From Franzmannia qiaohouensis (GTDB lineage Bacteria; Pseudomonadota; Gammaproteobacteria; Pseudomonadales; Halomonadaceae): a stretch of 64,000 nucleotides of DNA. Below, in pieces: positions 53,834-63,373 of this stretch. Position numbers and translations under genes: made by a program. Position 1 is the first letter of the stretch. The number at the start of each line of letters is the position of its first letter. Where the stretch lies: positions 1 to 64,000 of the forward strand of contig NZ_JARWAM010000009.1 of the NCBI RefSeq assembly GCF_031451695.1, in the 5' to 3' direction. Under the pieces are notes generated by a model. That model saw only the letters and a list, made by a program, of their open reading frames with translations. It did not search any database and was not told the origin of the DNA.

Positions 53834-54932
53834 ATGTTGGAAACCAATCCGATTCACAATCAGATCAAGGACCTGTCCGAGCGGACAGACGTCCTGAGGG
53901 GGTATCTTTGACTATGCCGAGAAGAAGGATCGGCTAGAAGAGGTTACCCGCGAGCTGGAAGACCCCAATGTCTGGAACGATCCGGACTACGCCCAGAAGC
54001 TCGGCAAGGAGCGCGCCTCCCTGGAGCAGATCGTCGCCACCATCGACGAGCTCGACCAGGGCCTGGCCGATAGCGCGGACCTGCTCGAGCTGGCCGAGAT
54101 GGAAGAGGACGAGGGCACCGTCGAGGAGGTCCGCAAGGAGCTCGACGGCATGCAGCTGAGCCTCGAGAAACTCGAGTTCCGGCGCATGTTTTCCGGCGAG
54201 ATGGACGAGAACAACGCCTATCTTGATATCCAGGCCGGCTCTGGCGGCACCGAGGCCCAGGACTGGGCCAACATGCTGCTGCGCATGTACCTGCGCTGGG
54301 CCGAACATCATGGCTTCAAGGCCGAGATCACCGAGGTCTCGGCCGGCGAGGTGGCGGGCATCAAGTCGGCCACCATCCACGTCCAGGGCGATCACGCCTT
54401 CGGTTGGCTGCGCACCGAGACCGGCGTGCACCGCCTGGTGCGCAAGAGCCCCTTCGACTCCGGTGGGCGGCGTCACACCTCGTTCGCCTCGGTGTTCCTG
54501 TCGCCGGAGGTGGACGATAGCTTCGAGGTCGAGATCAACCCCGCCGACCTGCGCACCGATACCTATCGCTCCAGTGGCGCGGGCGGCCAGCACGTCAACA
54601 CCACCGACTCGGCGGTGCGCATCACCCACGAGCCCACCGGCATCGTGGTGGCCTGCCAGAGCCAGCGCAGCCAGCACGCCAACCGCGACTTCGCCATGAA
54701 GCAGCTCAAGGCCAGGCTGTGGGAACACGAGATGCAGAAGCGCAACGCCGCCAAGCAGGAAGCCGAGGAGTCCAAGGCCGACATCGGCTGGGGCAGCCAG
54801 ATCCGCTCCTACGTGCTGGACGATCAGCGCATCAAGGACCTGCGCACCGGCGTGCAGTCGAGCAGCTGCGACAAGGTGCTTGATGGCGATATTGACCAGT
54901 TTATCGAAGCCAGCTTGAAGCAAGGATTGTAG
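53834..54932 (+). CDS. prfB: Peptide chain release factor 2 with programmed +1 frameshift
   Basis: 365 residues when read through the shift. RF2 ends translation at UGA and UAA. The first 25 codons from ATG 53834 run into an in-frame TGA at 53909-53911. The shift site is intact: AGGGGG (internal Shine-Dalgarno) then TAT CTT TGA C; slipping past one T at 53909 gives GAC and the reading frame continues to 54932. The tripeptide anticodon is SPF (LVRKSPFDSGG) and the peptidyl-hydrolysis motif is GGQ (SSGAGGQHVNTTDSAV). RF2 therefore adjusts its own level. It is not a pseudogene. lysS follows, as usual. Confidence 0.97.
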
Positions 54933-54961
54933 CTTCGAGCCACGGGCCGTTTGCGCTCGTC

Positions 54962-55006
54962 GCTCGCAGCCCGCAGCCCGCAGCTCGCAGCCCGCAGCCC
55001 GCAGCC
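54962..55006. repeat. Heptanucleotide tandem repeat (GCYCGCA)6 upstream of lysS
   Basis: Six head-to-tail 7-base units (GCTCGCA, GCCCGCA, GCCCGCA, then the same three again), so effectively a 21-bp unit twice, plus a partial seventh. It fills the short gap between prfB and lysS, ending 20 bp before the lysS start. Confidence 0.85.
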
Positions 55007-55026
55007 AATTCTTTACAGGTAACGAC

Positions 55027-56547
55027 ATGGCCGACCACGACGCCTCACAGAATAGCCCCCATCACGACGAGAACCACCTGATCGCCGAGCGCCGCGCCAA
55101 GCTGGCGGCGCGCCGCGAGCAGGCCGCCAAGACCGGCGGCAGCGCCTTTCCCAACGACTTCCGTCGCGACAGCCTGGCCGCCGAGCTGGATGCCGAACTG
55201 GGTGACAAGGACAAGGCCGAGCTCGAAACCCTCGACCGCCAGGCCGCGGTGGCCGGGCGCATCATGCGCAAGCGCGGTCCGTTCATCGTGATTCAGGACG
55301 TCTCGGGGCAGATCCAGCTCTACGTCGACAAGAAGGGGCTGCCCGCCGAGGTGCTCGACGACATCAAGGGCTGGGATATCGGCGACATCGTGGCCGGCCG
55401 TGGCCCGGTGCACAAGTCGGGCAAGGGCGACCTCTACGTGATGATGGTCGAGGCCACGCTGCTGACCAAGAGCCTGCGGCCGCTGCCCGACAAGTTCCAC
55501 GGCCTCACCGACATGGAAGCGCGCTACCGCCAGCGCTACGTCGACCTGATCATGAACCCCGAGTCGCGCAAGGCCTTCGAGGTGCGCGCCGGGGTGATCG
55601 CCTCGATTCGTCGCTTCTTCGAGGCGCGTGGCTTCATGGAAGTCGAGACGCCGATGCTGCAGCCGATCCCCGGCGGCGCGGCGGCGCGGCCGTTCATCAC
55701 CCATCACAATGCGCTGGATATCGACATGTACCTGCGCATCGCTCCCGAGCTGTATCTCAAGCGGCTGGTAGTAGGCGGCTTCGAGCGGGTCTTCGAGATC
55801 AATCGCAACTTCCGCAACGAGGGCCTCTCGACCCGTCATAATCCCGAGTTCACCATGCTCGAATTCTACTGGGCCTATGCGGACTACCATGACCTGCTCG
55901 ATCTCACCGAGGAGATGATCCGCAACGCCGCCCAGGAGGTGCTGGGCACCACCACGCTGGTCTACCAGGGCACCACCTACGAGTTCGGCCAGCCGTTCCA
56001 CCGCCTGACCATGCGCCAGGCGATTCTCGAGTACGGCGAGGGCATCGACGATGCCGATCTCGACAGCCGCGAGGCCGCCGCAGCGGTGGCCGAGCGCCTG
56101 GGCATCCAGGTCAAGCCGAGCTGGGGGCTGGGCAAGCTGCATACCGAGATCTTCGAGGGGGTCGCCGAGCATCGCCTTGACCAGCCGACCTTCATCATCG
56201 AGTATCCGGCCGAGGTCAGCCCGCTGGCGCGGCGCAACGACGCCAACCCGTTCGTCACCGACCGCTTCGAGTTCTTCGTCGGCGGCCGCGAGATCGCCAA
56301 CGGCTTCTCGGAGCTCAACGACGCCGAGGATCAGGCCGAGCGCTTCCGCGAGCAGGCCGCCGAGAAGGACGCCGGCGACCTGGAAGCGATGTACTACGAC
56401 GCCGACTACGTGCGCGCCCTGGAGTACGGCCTGCCGCCGACCGCCGGCGAAGGCATCGGCATCGACCGGCTGGTGATGCTGTTCACCGACAGCGCCTCGA
56501 TCCGCGATGTGCTGCTGTTCCCGGCCATGCGCCCGGAAGCCGACTGA
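55027..56547 (+). CDS. lysS: Lysyl-tRNA synthetase (class II)
   Basis: 506 residues. It charges tRNA-Lys. The N-terminal OB-fold (about 55-155) has GRIMRKRGPFIVIQDVSGQIQLY; class II motif 2 is FRNEGLSTRHNPEFTMLEFYWAYAD, and motif 3 is GIGIDRLVMLFTDS. The start at 55027 has ACAGGTAACG upstream, a weak site. It lies after prfB, as in many gammaproteobacteria. Confidence 0.97.
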   Translation: MADHDASQNSPHHDENHLIAERRAKLAARREQAAKTGGSAFPNDFRRDSLAAELDAELGDKDKAELETLDRQAAVAGRIMRKRGPFIVIQDVSGQIQLYVDKKGLPAEVLDDIKGWDIGDIVAGRGPVHKSGKGDLYVMMVEATLLTKSLRPLPDKFHGLTDMEARYRQRYVDLIMNPESRKAFEVRAGVIASIRRFFEARGFMEVETPMLQPIPGGAAARPFITHHNALDIDMYLRIAPELYLKRLVVGGFERVFEINRNFRNEGLSTRHNPEFTMLEFYWAYADYHDLLDLTEEMIRNAAQEVLGTTTLVYQGTTYEFGQPFHRLTMRQAILEYGEGIDDADLDSREAAAAVAERLGIQVKPSWGLGKLHTEIFEGVAEHRLDQPTFIIEYPAEVSPLARRNDANPFVTDRFEFFVGGREIANGFSELNDAEDQAERFREQAAEKDAGDLEAMYYDADYVRALEYGLPPTAGEGIGIDRLVMLFTDSASIRDVLLFPAMRPEAD

Positions 56548-56591
56548 AGGGGCGCCGGAGGCAGCTGTAAGGGGAGGCGCGGCGCATCAGA

Positions 56592-56693
56592 GCCAGACGG
56601 GCAAGGCAAAAGCGAACCTCATTCTTCAGGGATGAAGAATGGAGCGCCCAGGGAAGGGTTAACAGCGTGTGGGCGTTGCCTTGTCCGTCTGGC
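56592..56693. repeat. Structured intergenic element, copy 2 (AGGGA-hairpin repeat)
   Basis: An outer 18-bp helix (56592-56609 with 56676-56693, one G-U pair) encloses an 8-bp hairpin CATTCTTC/GAAGAATG (56620-56641) with hexaloop AGGGAT, followed by AGCG-x2-CAGGGA-x5-T-x-ACAGCG (56643-56667). The spacing of every part equals copy 1 within one or two bases. Three of eight inner base pairs differ from copy 1 with both partners changed. It lies in the 238-bp gap between lysS and an unknown gene. Confidence 0.7.
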
Positions 56694-56785
56694 GTTCATC
56701 TCCGAGAGTGGATGGGCCGGAAGTGTTGGTAAGGTGCGCTTCGAGCGCCCATAATGGTTGGCGTTTCGCCGTCGAGGAGATCGTG

Positions 56786-57172
56786 ATGAAACTGCTTAAT
56801 CGCTCCGCCCTGAGCGTCAAGCCGACCCAGGCCTTTCTGGATTGGATCAACTCCCTGGAGCCCACGGTCGGTGACGATGATCTGACGATTGACGATATCG
56901 ACCGCGAAAACACCGTCTACCTGATTCCGGAGATGGATACTCCGGAAGCCCTCGAAGCGTTCATCAACGAACGCTACATGGAGATCCTCGAGACCGAGCT
57001 GCGCGCCTGGGAAGAGGACGAGCGGCAGTGGCCCGAGCGCCTCGACTGGGCGTTGTTCCAGCGCTTCGTGCAGGTCGAGCACAGCTACCTGGCGGTCGAC
57101 CTCGACGATGAAGCACCGCTGGAGATCGCCGAGGTCGACGACGCCCTGCTGCTCGAGACCGACCGCGACTGA
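56786..57172 (+). CDS. Conserved acidic protein of unknown function
   Basis: 128 residues, strongly acidic, no signal peptide or membrane helix. It opens with MKLLNRSALSVKPTQAFLDWINSLEP and is rich in Asp and Glu throughout (IDDIDRENTVYLIPEMDTPE, AVDLDDEAPLEIAEVDD). I do not recognise a named domain. The start at 56786 has GAGGAG at good spacing; the longer frame from 56669 would include the end of the structured repeat and has no site. It is followed by a clear terminator, so it is a single-gene unit. Confidence 0.7.
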   Translation: MKLLNRSALSVKPTQAFLDWINSLEPTVGDDDLTIDDIDRENTVYLIPEMDTPEALEAFINERYMEILETELRAWEEDERQWPERLDWALFQRFVQVEHSYLAVDLDDEAPLEIAEVDDALLLETDRD

Positions 57173-57228
57173 GTGGCCGGTGGGCGCCGCTACCGCCCAC
57201 CTAGCAGGAGCTCCCCGCGGGGAGTCGA

Positions 57229-57250
57229 GACCGGCCAAGGCCGGTCTTTT
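57229..57250 (+). terminator. Terminator after the acidic protein gene
   Basis: An 8-bp stem GACCGGCC/GGCCGGTC with an AA loop centre, followed by TTTT. Classic intrinsic terminator. Confidence 0.8.
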
Positions 57251-57277
57251 CGTGTCAGTGGAACGCCAGGATACCCA

Positions 57278-58693
57278 ATGAGCCGATTGTTCGAGACCCG
57301 CCCCGATGACGATGGCCTGCCCGGCCGCGAGCGCCGCATTGCCGTGCTGGTGGTGATGGTCGGCACCCTGATGGCGGTGATCGACACCACCATGATCAAT
57401 ATCGCCCTGCCGTCGATTGCCCGCGACCTCGAGATCTCCGCGGCGCGGGCGGTATGGGTGGTCAGCCTGTTCCAGATCGTGTGTGCCGCGACGCTGCTGC
57501 TGTTCGCCTCGCTCAGCGAGCTGGTCAGCCGACGCCGGCTGTATATCGCCGGGCTGGTGGTGTTTACCCTGGCTTCGCTGGGCGCTGCCCTGGCCAACGG
57601 CCTGGAGATGCTGCTGGCCTTTCGTGCCCTCCAGGGCCTGGGGGCAGCGGCCACGCTGTCGATCGGGCCGTCGATCTATCGGCTGATCTTTCCTACCCGG
57701 CTGCTGGGCGCGGCGATGGGGCTCAGCGCGGTGGTGGTGGCCGCCGGCTACGCCTCGGGGCCGACGCTGGGCGGCGTGGTCCTGTCGTTTGCCGACTGGC
57801 CGTGGCTGTTCGCGCTAAACGTGCCGGTGGGCCTGCTGGCGCTGGTACTGGCGGTGAAGGCGTTGCCCGTCGAGTCGCGCCGCCGCGGCGGCTTCGATAT
57901 CGCTGGCGCGCTGCTCTCGGCGGCGATGCTGGCCAGCTTCTTCCTGGCCATGGACGGTGCCGGCCACCAGGCGCCGTGGTGGCAGGTGCTGGGGCTGCTG
58001 CTGGCCAGCCTGGTCGCCGGCTGGCTGTTCCTGCGCCGCCAGCGCCGCGCCAGCTACCCGCTGCTGCCGCTATCGCTATTCGATGAGCCACGTTTCAGCC
58101 TGGCGATCGTGGTCTCGGGACTGGCCTTCGTCAGCCAGGGGCTGGCGTTCATCGCCTTGTCGTTTCTCTACCAGCAGGAGATGGGCTTCTCGCCACTGCA
58201 GACCGCCTGGCTGTTCACGCCCTGGCCGCTGACCATCATGTTTGCCGCACCGCTGGCCGGACGCCTGGCCGACCGCTTCAATCCGACCCTGCTCTCGACC
58301 CTGGGGCTTGCACTGTTGCTGGTGGGGCTGGTGGCCTTGGCGCTGGTGCCCGATGGCGCCGGTATCGTCGATATCCTGTGGCGCACGGCGCTGTGCGGGC
58401 TCGGGTTCGGGTTCTTCCAGGCGCCCAACAACCGCGAGATGATGAGCAGCGTACCCAGGGAGCGCAGCAACAACGCCTCGGGGATGATGAGCACCACCCG
58501 CACCATCGGCCAGTCGCTGGGCGTGGCGCTGGTTGGGGTGTTCCTGGCGCTGGGGTCAGGGTCGGTGCAGTCCTCGCTGTGGCTGGGTTGCGGCGCCTGC
58601 GCGCTGGCCGTGGCGGTCAGCCTGCGGCGCATTCCGCTGGTCTCTGCCACTCAGCCGGCGGTCGCCGAACGCGCGTCGCCGGGGCAGGATTGA
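57278..58693 (+). CDS. MFS transporter of the DHA2 (EmrB/QacA) drug exporter family
   Basis: 471 residues with about 14 membrane helices. The motif D1 region GTLMAVIDTTMINIALPSIARDL in helix 1 marks the DHA2 group. LSELVSRRRLY is motif A, FRALQGLGAAATLSIGPSIYR motif B and GYASGPTLGGVVLSFADWPWLFALNVPVGLL motif C (antiporter). A conserved Asn-Arg pair (APNNREMMSSVPRERSNNASGMM) is in the C-terminal half. It probably exports toxic organic compounds with proton uptake. The start at 57278 has AGGA upstream; no membrane fusion protein or regulator is adjacent. Confidence 0.85.
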   Translation: MSRLFETRPDDDGLPGRERRIAVLVVMVGTLMAVIDTTMINIALPSIARDLEISAARAVWVVSLFQIVCAATLLLFASLSELVSRRRLYIAGLVVFTLASLGAALANGLEMLLAFRALQGLGAAATLSIGPSIYRLIFPTRLLGAAMGLSAVVVAAGYASGPTLGGVVLSFADWPWLFALNVPVGLLALVLAVKALPVESRRRGGFDIAGALLSAAMLASFFLAMDGAGHQAPWWQVLGLLLASLVAGWLFLRRQRRASYPLLPLSLFDEPRFSLAIVVSGLAFVSQGLAFIALSFLYQQEMGFSPLQTAWLFTPWPLTIMFAAPLAGRLADRFNPTLLSTLGLALLLVGLVALALVPDGAGIVDILWRTALCGLGFGFFQAPNNREMMSSVPRERSNNASGMMSTTRTIGQSLGVALVGVFLALGSGSVQSSLWLGCGACALAVAVSLRRIPLVSATQPAVAERASPGQD

Positions 58694-58753
58694 AAGAGTA
58701 CAATGGTGCCATTCCCGCTTTCTTCACGACGCGATTACCACGAGGCAACCGCC

Positions 58754-59065
58754 ATGAGCATTCAGGCGCAGATAGAGGACAAGCTCAAGACGCTATCGCC
58801 CATCTGGCTGACGGTGGAGAACGAGAGCCACCGGCACAATGTGCCGCCCGAGTCGGAAACCCACTTCAAGGTGACGCTGGTATCCGAGCGTTTCGAGGGC
58901 ATGATGCCGGTCAAGCGGCACCAGCAGCTCTATGCGCTGCTCGCCGATGAGCTGGCCGGGCCGGTACACGCCCTGGCGCTGCACCCCTATACCCCGGATG
59001 AGTGGCAGGCGCGCGGCGGCCAGAGGCCGGACTCGCCGGACTGCCGGGGTGGCAGCAGGGCGTGA
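58754..59065 (+). CDS. BolA-family protein
   Basis: 103 residues. The BolA fold is seen in IEDKLKTLSPIWLTVENESHRHNVPPESETHFKVTLVSERFEGMMPVKRHQQLYALLADEL, with the conserved His-His region and the FEG block. BolA proteins pair with monothiol glutaredoxins to handle Fe-S clusters. This protein is nearer in pattern to BolA than to IbaG. The last residues are low-complexity. Its stop overlaps the next gene (GTGA), so the two are coupled. Confidence 0.9.
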   Translation: MSIQAQIEDKLKTLSPIWLTVENESHRHNVPPESETHFKVTLVSERFEGMMPVKRHQQLYALLADELAGPVHALALHPYTPDEWQARGGQRPDSPDCRGGSRA

Positions 59066-59892
59066 CCAGCGAGCCGCAGCGTCTGCAGTACCTCAGTGCC
59101 ATGGGCGTCACCGCCTGGGTGGCACGTTACCGCCTGCCTAACGCCCAGGAAACGCCGGCCTGCGACTGGCCGACGCCGATGGTGCCGGAGACCCCGGCGC
59201 CGTCGCAACGGCTGCATGCGCTGCTCGATGAGGTGCCGGCTCGCCCCACTGCGCCGGCAGCGCAAGATCCGTCCCCCGCCAAGCCGCTGCGGCGTGGCAA
59301 GGCGCGGGCCATGCTGGGGGTGACCGATGAGGAGCCAGTCGCTGAACGCGAGGTCGATAACCTGCCTCCCATCACCAGCGCTCCCCGAGCGTCTCAACAG
59401 GCGCTGCGCTTCAGCCTGCAGATCGCTGCCCTCGAGGGGCGCTGGCTGGTGCTGCTGCCGCATGGAAGCGCCCCTGATGTCACTGCGCTGCGACTGCTGG
59501 CCAATCTGTTGGGGGCCGCCGGTATCCACCTGGCCGAGCCGCCGGTGTTCCAGGCCTTCCAGTGGCCGATGATGGAGGAGCTGCCGGTGGAGGCACCCCT
59601 CGACGAGGCCCGCGATGGCCTGCGCGCCTTCCTGAATGGGCGGCGGCGCGGCGGCTGGCGACCCGAGCGGGTCATGCTGTTCGGCGAGTCGCCGGCGCTG
59701 GCCGAGGTGTTGGCGATCGAAGCGGGGCGCTGCGACCTGCTGCAGCTACCCGCATGGCATGGGCCGTCGCTTGCCGACCTGGGGCGCGATGCCGCGGCCA
59801 AGCGTGCCTTGTTGCCGCTGTTGAGGGAGTGGCGAGCGGCCTGGCTGGGCGCCGCCGACGAGTCCGCTGTCAATGAGGTCGCCGATGAGTGA
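59062..59892 (+). CDS. Probable DNA polymerase III psi subunit (HolD-like), extended
   Basis: 276 residues. The N-terminus RLQYLSAMGVTAWVARYRLP resembles the chi-binding segment of E. coli HolD (R-x2-W-x-L-x2-[LM]-G-[IV]-T-x-W-x2-R), and the gene overlaps rimI exactly as holD does. In Pseudomonas the gene next to rimI was shown to encode psi, from established work. The middle is Pro/Ala-rich, and the C-terminal half (about 130-250, FSLQIAALEGRWLVLLPHG...) is the globular part. It is about twice the length of E. coli HolD (137). The GTG start at 59062 overlaps the bolA-type stop by 4 bp. Without a search this is a strong guess. Confidence 0.6.
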   Translation: MTSEPQRLQYLSAMGVTAWVARYRLPNAQETPACDWPTPMVPETPAPSQRLHALLDEVPARPTAPAAQDPSPAKPLRRGKARAMLGVTDEEPVAEREVDNLPPITSAPRASQQALRFSLQIAALEGRWLVLLPHGSAPDVTALRLLANLLGAAGIHLAEPPVFQAFQWPMMEELPVEAPLDEARDGLRAFLNGRRRGGWRPERVMLFGESPALAEVLAIEAGRCDLLQLPAWHGPSLADLGRDAAAKRALLPLLREWRAAWLGAADESAVNEVADE

Positions 59893-60370
59893 TCCCTGGC
59901 TAAGGACCTTGGATGCCGACTGGTTGGAGGCGGTGGAGCGGATCGAGGCCCTCGGCCAGCCTGCGCCATGGTCACGGGTACAGTTGATGGGCGCGCTCAC
60001 TGACCCGCGGGGCAGTGTCTGGGGCGTTGGGATGGGAGAGCCGGCGAGAGAAGGACTATGCGGCTTTGCGGTACTCGCTCGTCAGCCCTTCGATGCCGAG
60101 CTGCAGACCATCACCGTAGTGCCTGGGGGGCGGCGGCGGGGACTGGCTGGACGGCTGGTCATGGCGCTCATCGACCAAGCCAGGGGCTGGGGCAGCGAAC
60201 GGCTGCTGCTCGAGGTGCGCGCCTCCAACCAAGCGGCGCTGGCGCTCTATCGGCGTAGTGGCTTTCGCGACGATGGCGTGCGCCGTGGCTACTATCCGCC
60301 ACTCGGTGGCTGTGGCGCGCGGGAGGATGCAGTGCTGATGTCCTTCCCGCTCGCCGCTTGCCACGACTGA
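59885..60370 (+). CDS. rimI: Ribosomal-protein-alanine N-acetyltransferase RimI
   Basis: 161 residues, GNAT fold. RimI acetylates the N-terminal Ala of S18. The acetyl-CoA loop is VVPGGRRRGLAGRLVMALID and the helix 4 block is LEVRASNQAALALYRRSGFRDDGVRRGYYPP. I moved the start to 59885 (MSDPW), which overlaps the upstream gene by 8 bp; four more residues upstream are possible. It ends 3 bp before the convergent zapB stop. Confidence 0.9.
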   Translation: MSDPWLRTLDADWLEAVERIEALGQPAPWSRVQLMGALTDPRGSVWGVGMGEPAREGLCGFAVLARQPFDAELQTITVVPGGRRRGLAGRLVMALIDQARGWGSERLLLEVRASNQAALALYRRSGFRDDGVRRGYYPPLGGCGAREDAVLMSFPLAACHD

Positions 60371-60373
60371 GGT

Positions 60374-60574
60374 TCAGGCGCTGCCGCTAGTGCTGCCGTC
60401 GAGCTCGTTGAACTTCTCCAGCAGGCCGCTGAGGCGCTGCTGCCACTCGTCATGCTCCTGTTTCAGGCGGGCATTTTCCTCGCGCAGCTCCTCGGCCTCC
60501 ATCTTGAGCATTTCGATGGCCTCGACGGCGTTGCCGACTTTCTGCTCGAGCTGATTGAAGAGTTCGATGCTCAT
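60374..60574 (-). CDS. zapB: Cell division protein ZapB-like coiled coil
   Basis: 66 residues, almost entirely coiled coil. The pattern MSIELFNQLEQKVGNAVEAIEMLKMEAEELREENARLKQ follows E. coli ZapB (LEVFEKLEAKV..AIDTITLLQMEIEELKEKN), and the WQQRLSGLLEKF end also matches. ZapB helps order the Z ring with ZapA. It is a bit shorter than E. coli ZapB (81). AGGAGAT precedes the ATG. Confidence 0.83.
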   Translation of the reverse strand: MSIELFNQLEQKVGNAVEAIEMLKMEAEELREENARLKQEHDEWQQRLSGLLEKFNELDGSTSGSA

Positions 60575-60652
60575 CCTGATCTCCTGATGTGATTGCGGCG
60601 TATAGGGCCTGGAAGGGGGGCCGGGTTGGCAGCGTACGACGCGTGGCGCGAC

Positions 60653-61273
60653 TCAGCAAGCGTCGCCGGGTGACGACAGGCGACGATAGAGGCGCGCGTG
60701 GCTGTCGCCGGCGCGCACCTCACGATGCAGTATCCAACTGGCGGGTACCCGAGGCGTCAGCTCGGCCTCGGTTTCCAGGTAGATCCAGGCCCGCTCGGCG
60801 AGCCAGCCGCCGGCCTCGAGTGCTGTGCAGCTCGGCTCGGCGAGGCCGCGACGAAACGGGGGGTCGAGAAACACCAGCGCATAGGGTGCCGCTGCGTCAG
60901 CGGGAGCGTCGAGCAGGGCCATGACGTCGCCGGTGGTGACCTGGCCATTGGCGCCGAGGGTGGCGAGATTGCTGCGCAGGGTACTGGCCACCGCGGCATC
61001 GCCCTCGACGAAGTGGGCCTGCCGAGCGCCCCGTGACAGTGCCTCGAGACCCAGCGCACCGGTGCCGGCGTAAAGGTCCAGCACCTGGGCGCCAGGGGGG
61101 GCGCCGGCCAGCCAGTTGAACAGCGTCTCGCGTACCCTGTCTGGCGTGGGACGCAGGCCGGGGCGGTCGAGTACCGGCAGTAGCCGACGGCGAAATTCGC
61201 CGCCGATGATACGTAGGCGGCCGGCCGCCTTGCTGGCGGGGCGACGGTGTGAGGGCGCGCGGCGTCGAGTCAT
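60653..61273 (-). CDS. rsmD: 16S rRNA (guanine(966)-N(2))-methyltransferase RsmD
   Basis: 206 residues. It methylates G966 of 16S rRNA. RIIGGEFRRRLLPVLDRPGLRPTPDRVRETLFNWL is diagnostic, followed by the SAM site LDLYAGTGALGLEALSRGA and the catalytic DPPF (LVFLDPPFRRG). The start at 61273 gives a basic tail MTRRRAPSHRRPASK; the frame continues upstream without support and the ribosome site is weak. It is divergent from ftsY, the usual neighbour. Confidence 0.94.
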   Translation of the reverse strand: MTRRRAPSHRRPASKAAGRLRIIGGEFRRRLLPVLDRPGLRPTPDRVRETLFNWLAGAPPGAQVLDLYAGTGALGLEALSRGARQAHFVEGDAAVASTLRSNLATLGANGQVTTGDVMALLDAPADAAAPYALVFLDPPFRRGLAEPSCTALEAGGWLAERAWIYLETEAELTPRVPASWILHREVRAGDSHARLYRRLSSPGDAC

Positions 61274-61375
61274 GGGCTGAATTGTACCGCCGGGCTTATC
61301 CACAGTCACCGCCGGCGGTGGTAGGATGAGCCGATTGTTTCGCGATTCTCCAGGTGCCGAGGTCAGATCACGCCC

Positions 61376-62701
<1,326 letters not shown>

Positions 62702-62704
62702 ACC

Positions 62705-63373
62705 GTGATCGCGTTCGAGCACGTCGGCAAGCGCTACGGCGGGCGCTTCGAAGCGTTGGCCAATATCGATTTCCAGGTCGAGCGCGGCGAGATGCTGTTC
62801 CTGACCGGCCACTCCGGTGCCGGCAAGAGCTCGCTGCTGCGGCTGATCATGCGCCTCGAACGGCCCTCGCGTGGGCGCGTGCTGGTGGCCGGCCACGACA
62901 TCAATCGCCTGCACCACTCCCAGGTGCCGTTCTACCGGCGTCAGATCGGCGTGGTCTTCCAGGACCATCAGCTGCTGTTCGATCGCTCGATCTATCATAA
63001 TGTGGCGCTGCCGCTGGAGATCCAGGGCGTCGAGCCCCGTGAGGCAGCGCGGCGGGTACGTGCGGCCCTCGACAAGGTGGGCCTGCTACACCGTGAGAAG
63101 GCGTTGCCCATCGAGCTCTCCGGCGGTGAGCAGCAGCGCGTCGGGATTGCCCGGGCGGTGGTTAACAAGCCGTCGCTGCTGCTCGCTGACGAGCCCACTG
63201 GTAACCTCGACCCGCAGCTCTCCGCCGATATCATGACCCTGTTCGAGGATTTCAATCGCATCGGCACCACGGTGATGATCGCCAGCCACGACCTGGCGCT
63301 GATCGCACGCCTGAGGCACCGCGTACTGCAACTGCGTGAAGGCCGCCTGGTGGCCGATCAGGAGGCCGCATGA
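62705..63373 (+). CDS. ftsE: Cell division ATP-binding protein FtsE
   Basis: 222 residues, ABC ATPase. FtsEX links divisome ATP use to septal murein hydrolase activation. Walker A is GHSGAGKSSLLRL, the Q loop is VFQDHQLL, the signature LSGGEQQRVGIARA, Walker B LLLADEPTGNLD and the H loop is SHDLALI. The start is GTG at 62705, 3 bp after the ftsY stop, and the N-terminus MIAFEHVGKRYGGRFEAL supports it. It overlaps ftsX by 4 bp. Confidence 0.97.
   Translation: MIAFEHVGKRYGGRFEALANIDFQVERGEMLFLTGHSGAGKSSLLRLIMRLERPSRGRVLVAGHDINRLHHSQVPFYRRQIGVVFQDHQLLFDRSIYHNVALPLEIQGVEPREAARRVRAALDKVGLLHREKALPIELSGGEQQRVGIARAVVNKPSLLLADEPTGNLDPQLSADIMTLFEDFNRIGTTVMIASHDLALIARLRHRVLQLREGRLVADQEAA

Noticed and set aside
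53834..53911. prfB as a broken gene because of the early TGA
   Set aside because: The AGGGGG-TAT-CTT-TGA-C context is the conserved autoregulatory frameshift, not a mutation.
54962..55006. CRISPR-like repeat
   Set aside because: Units are 7 bases with no spacers.
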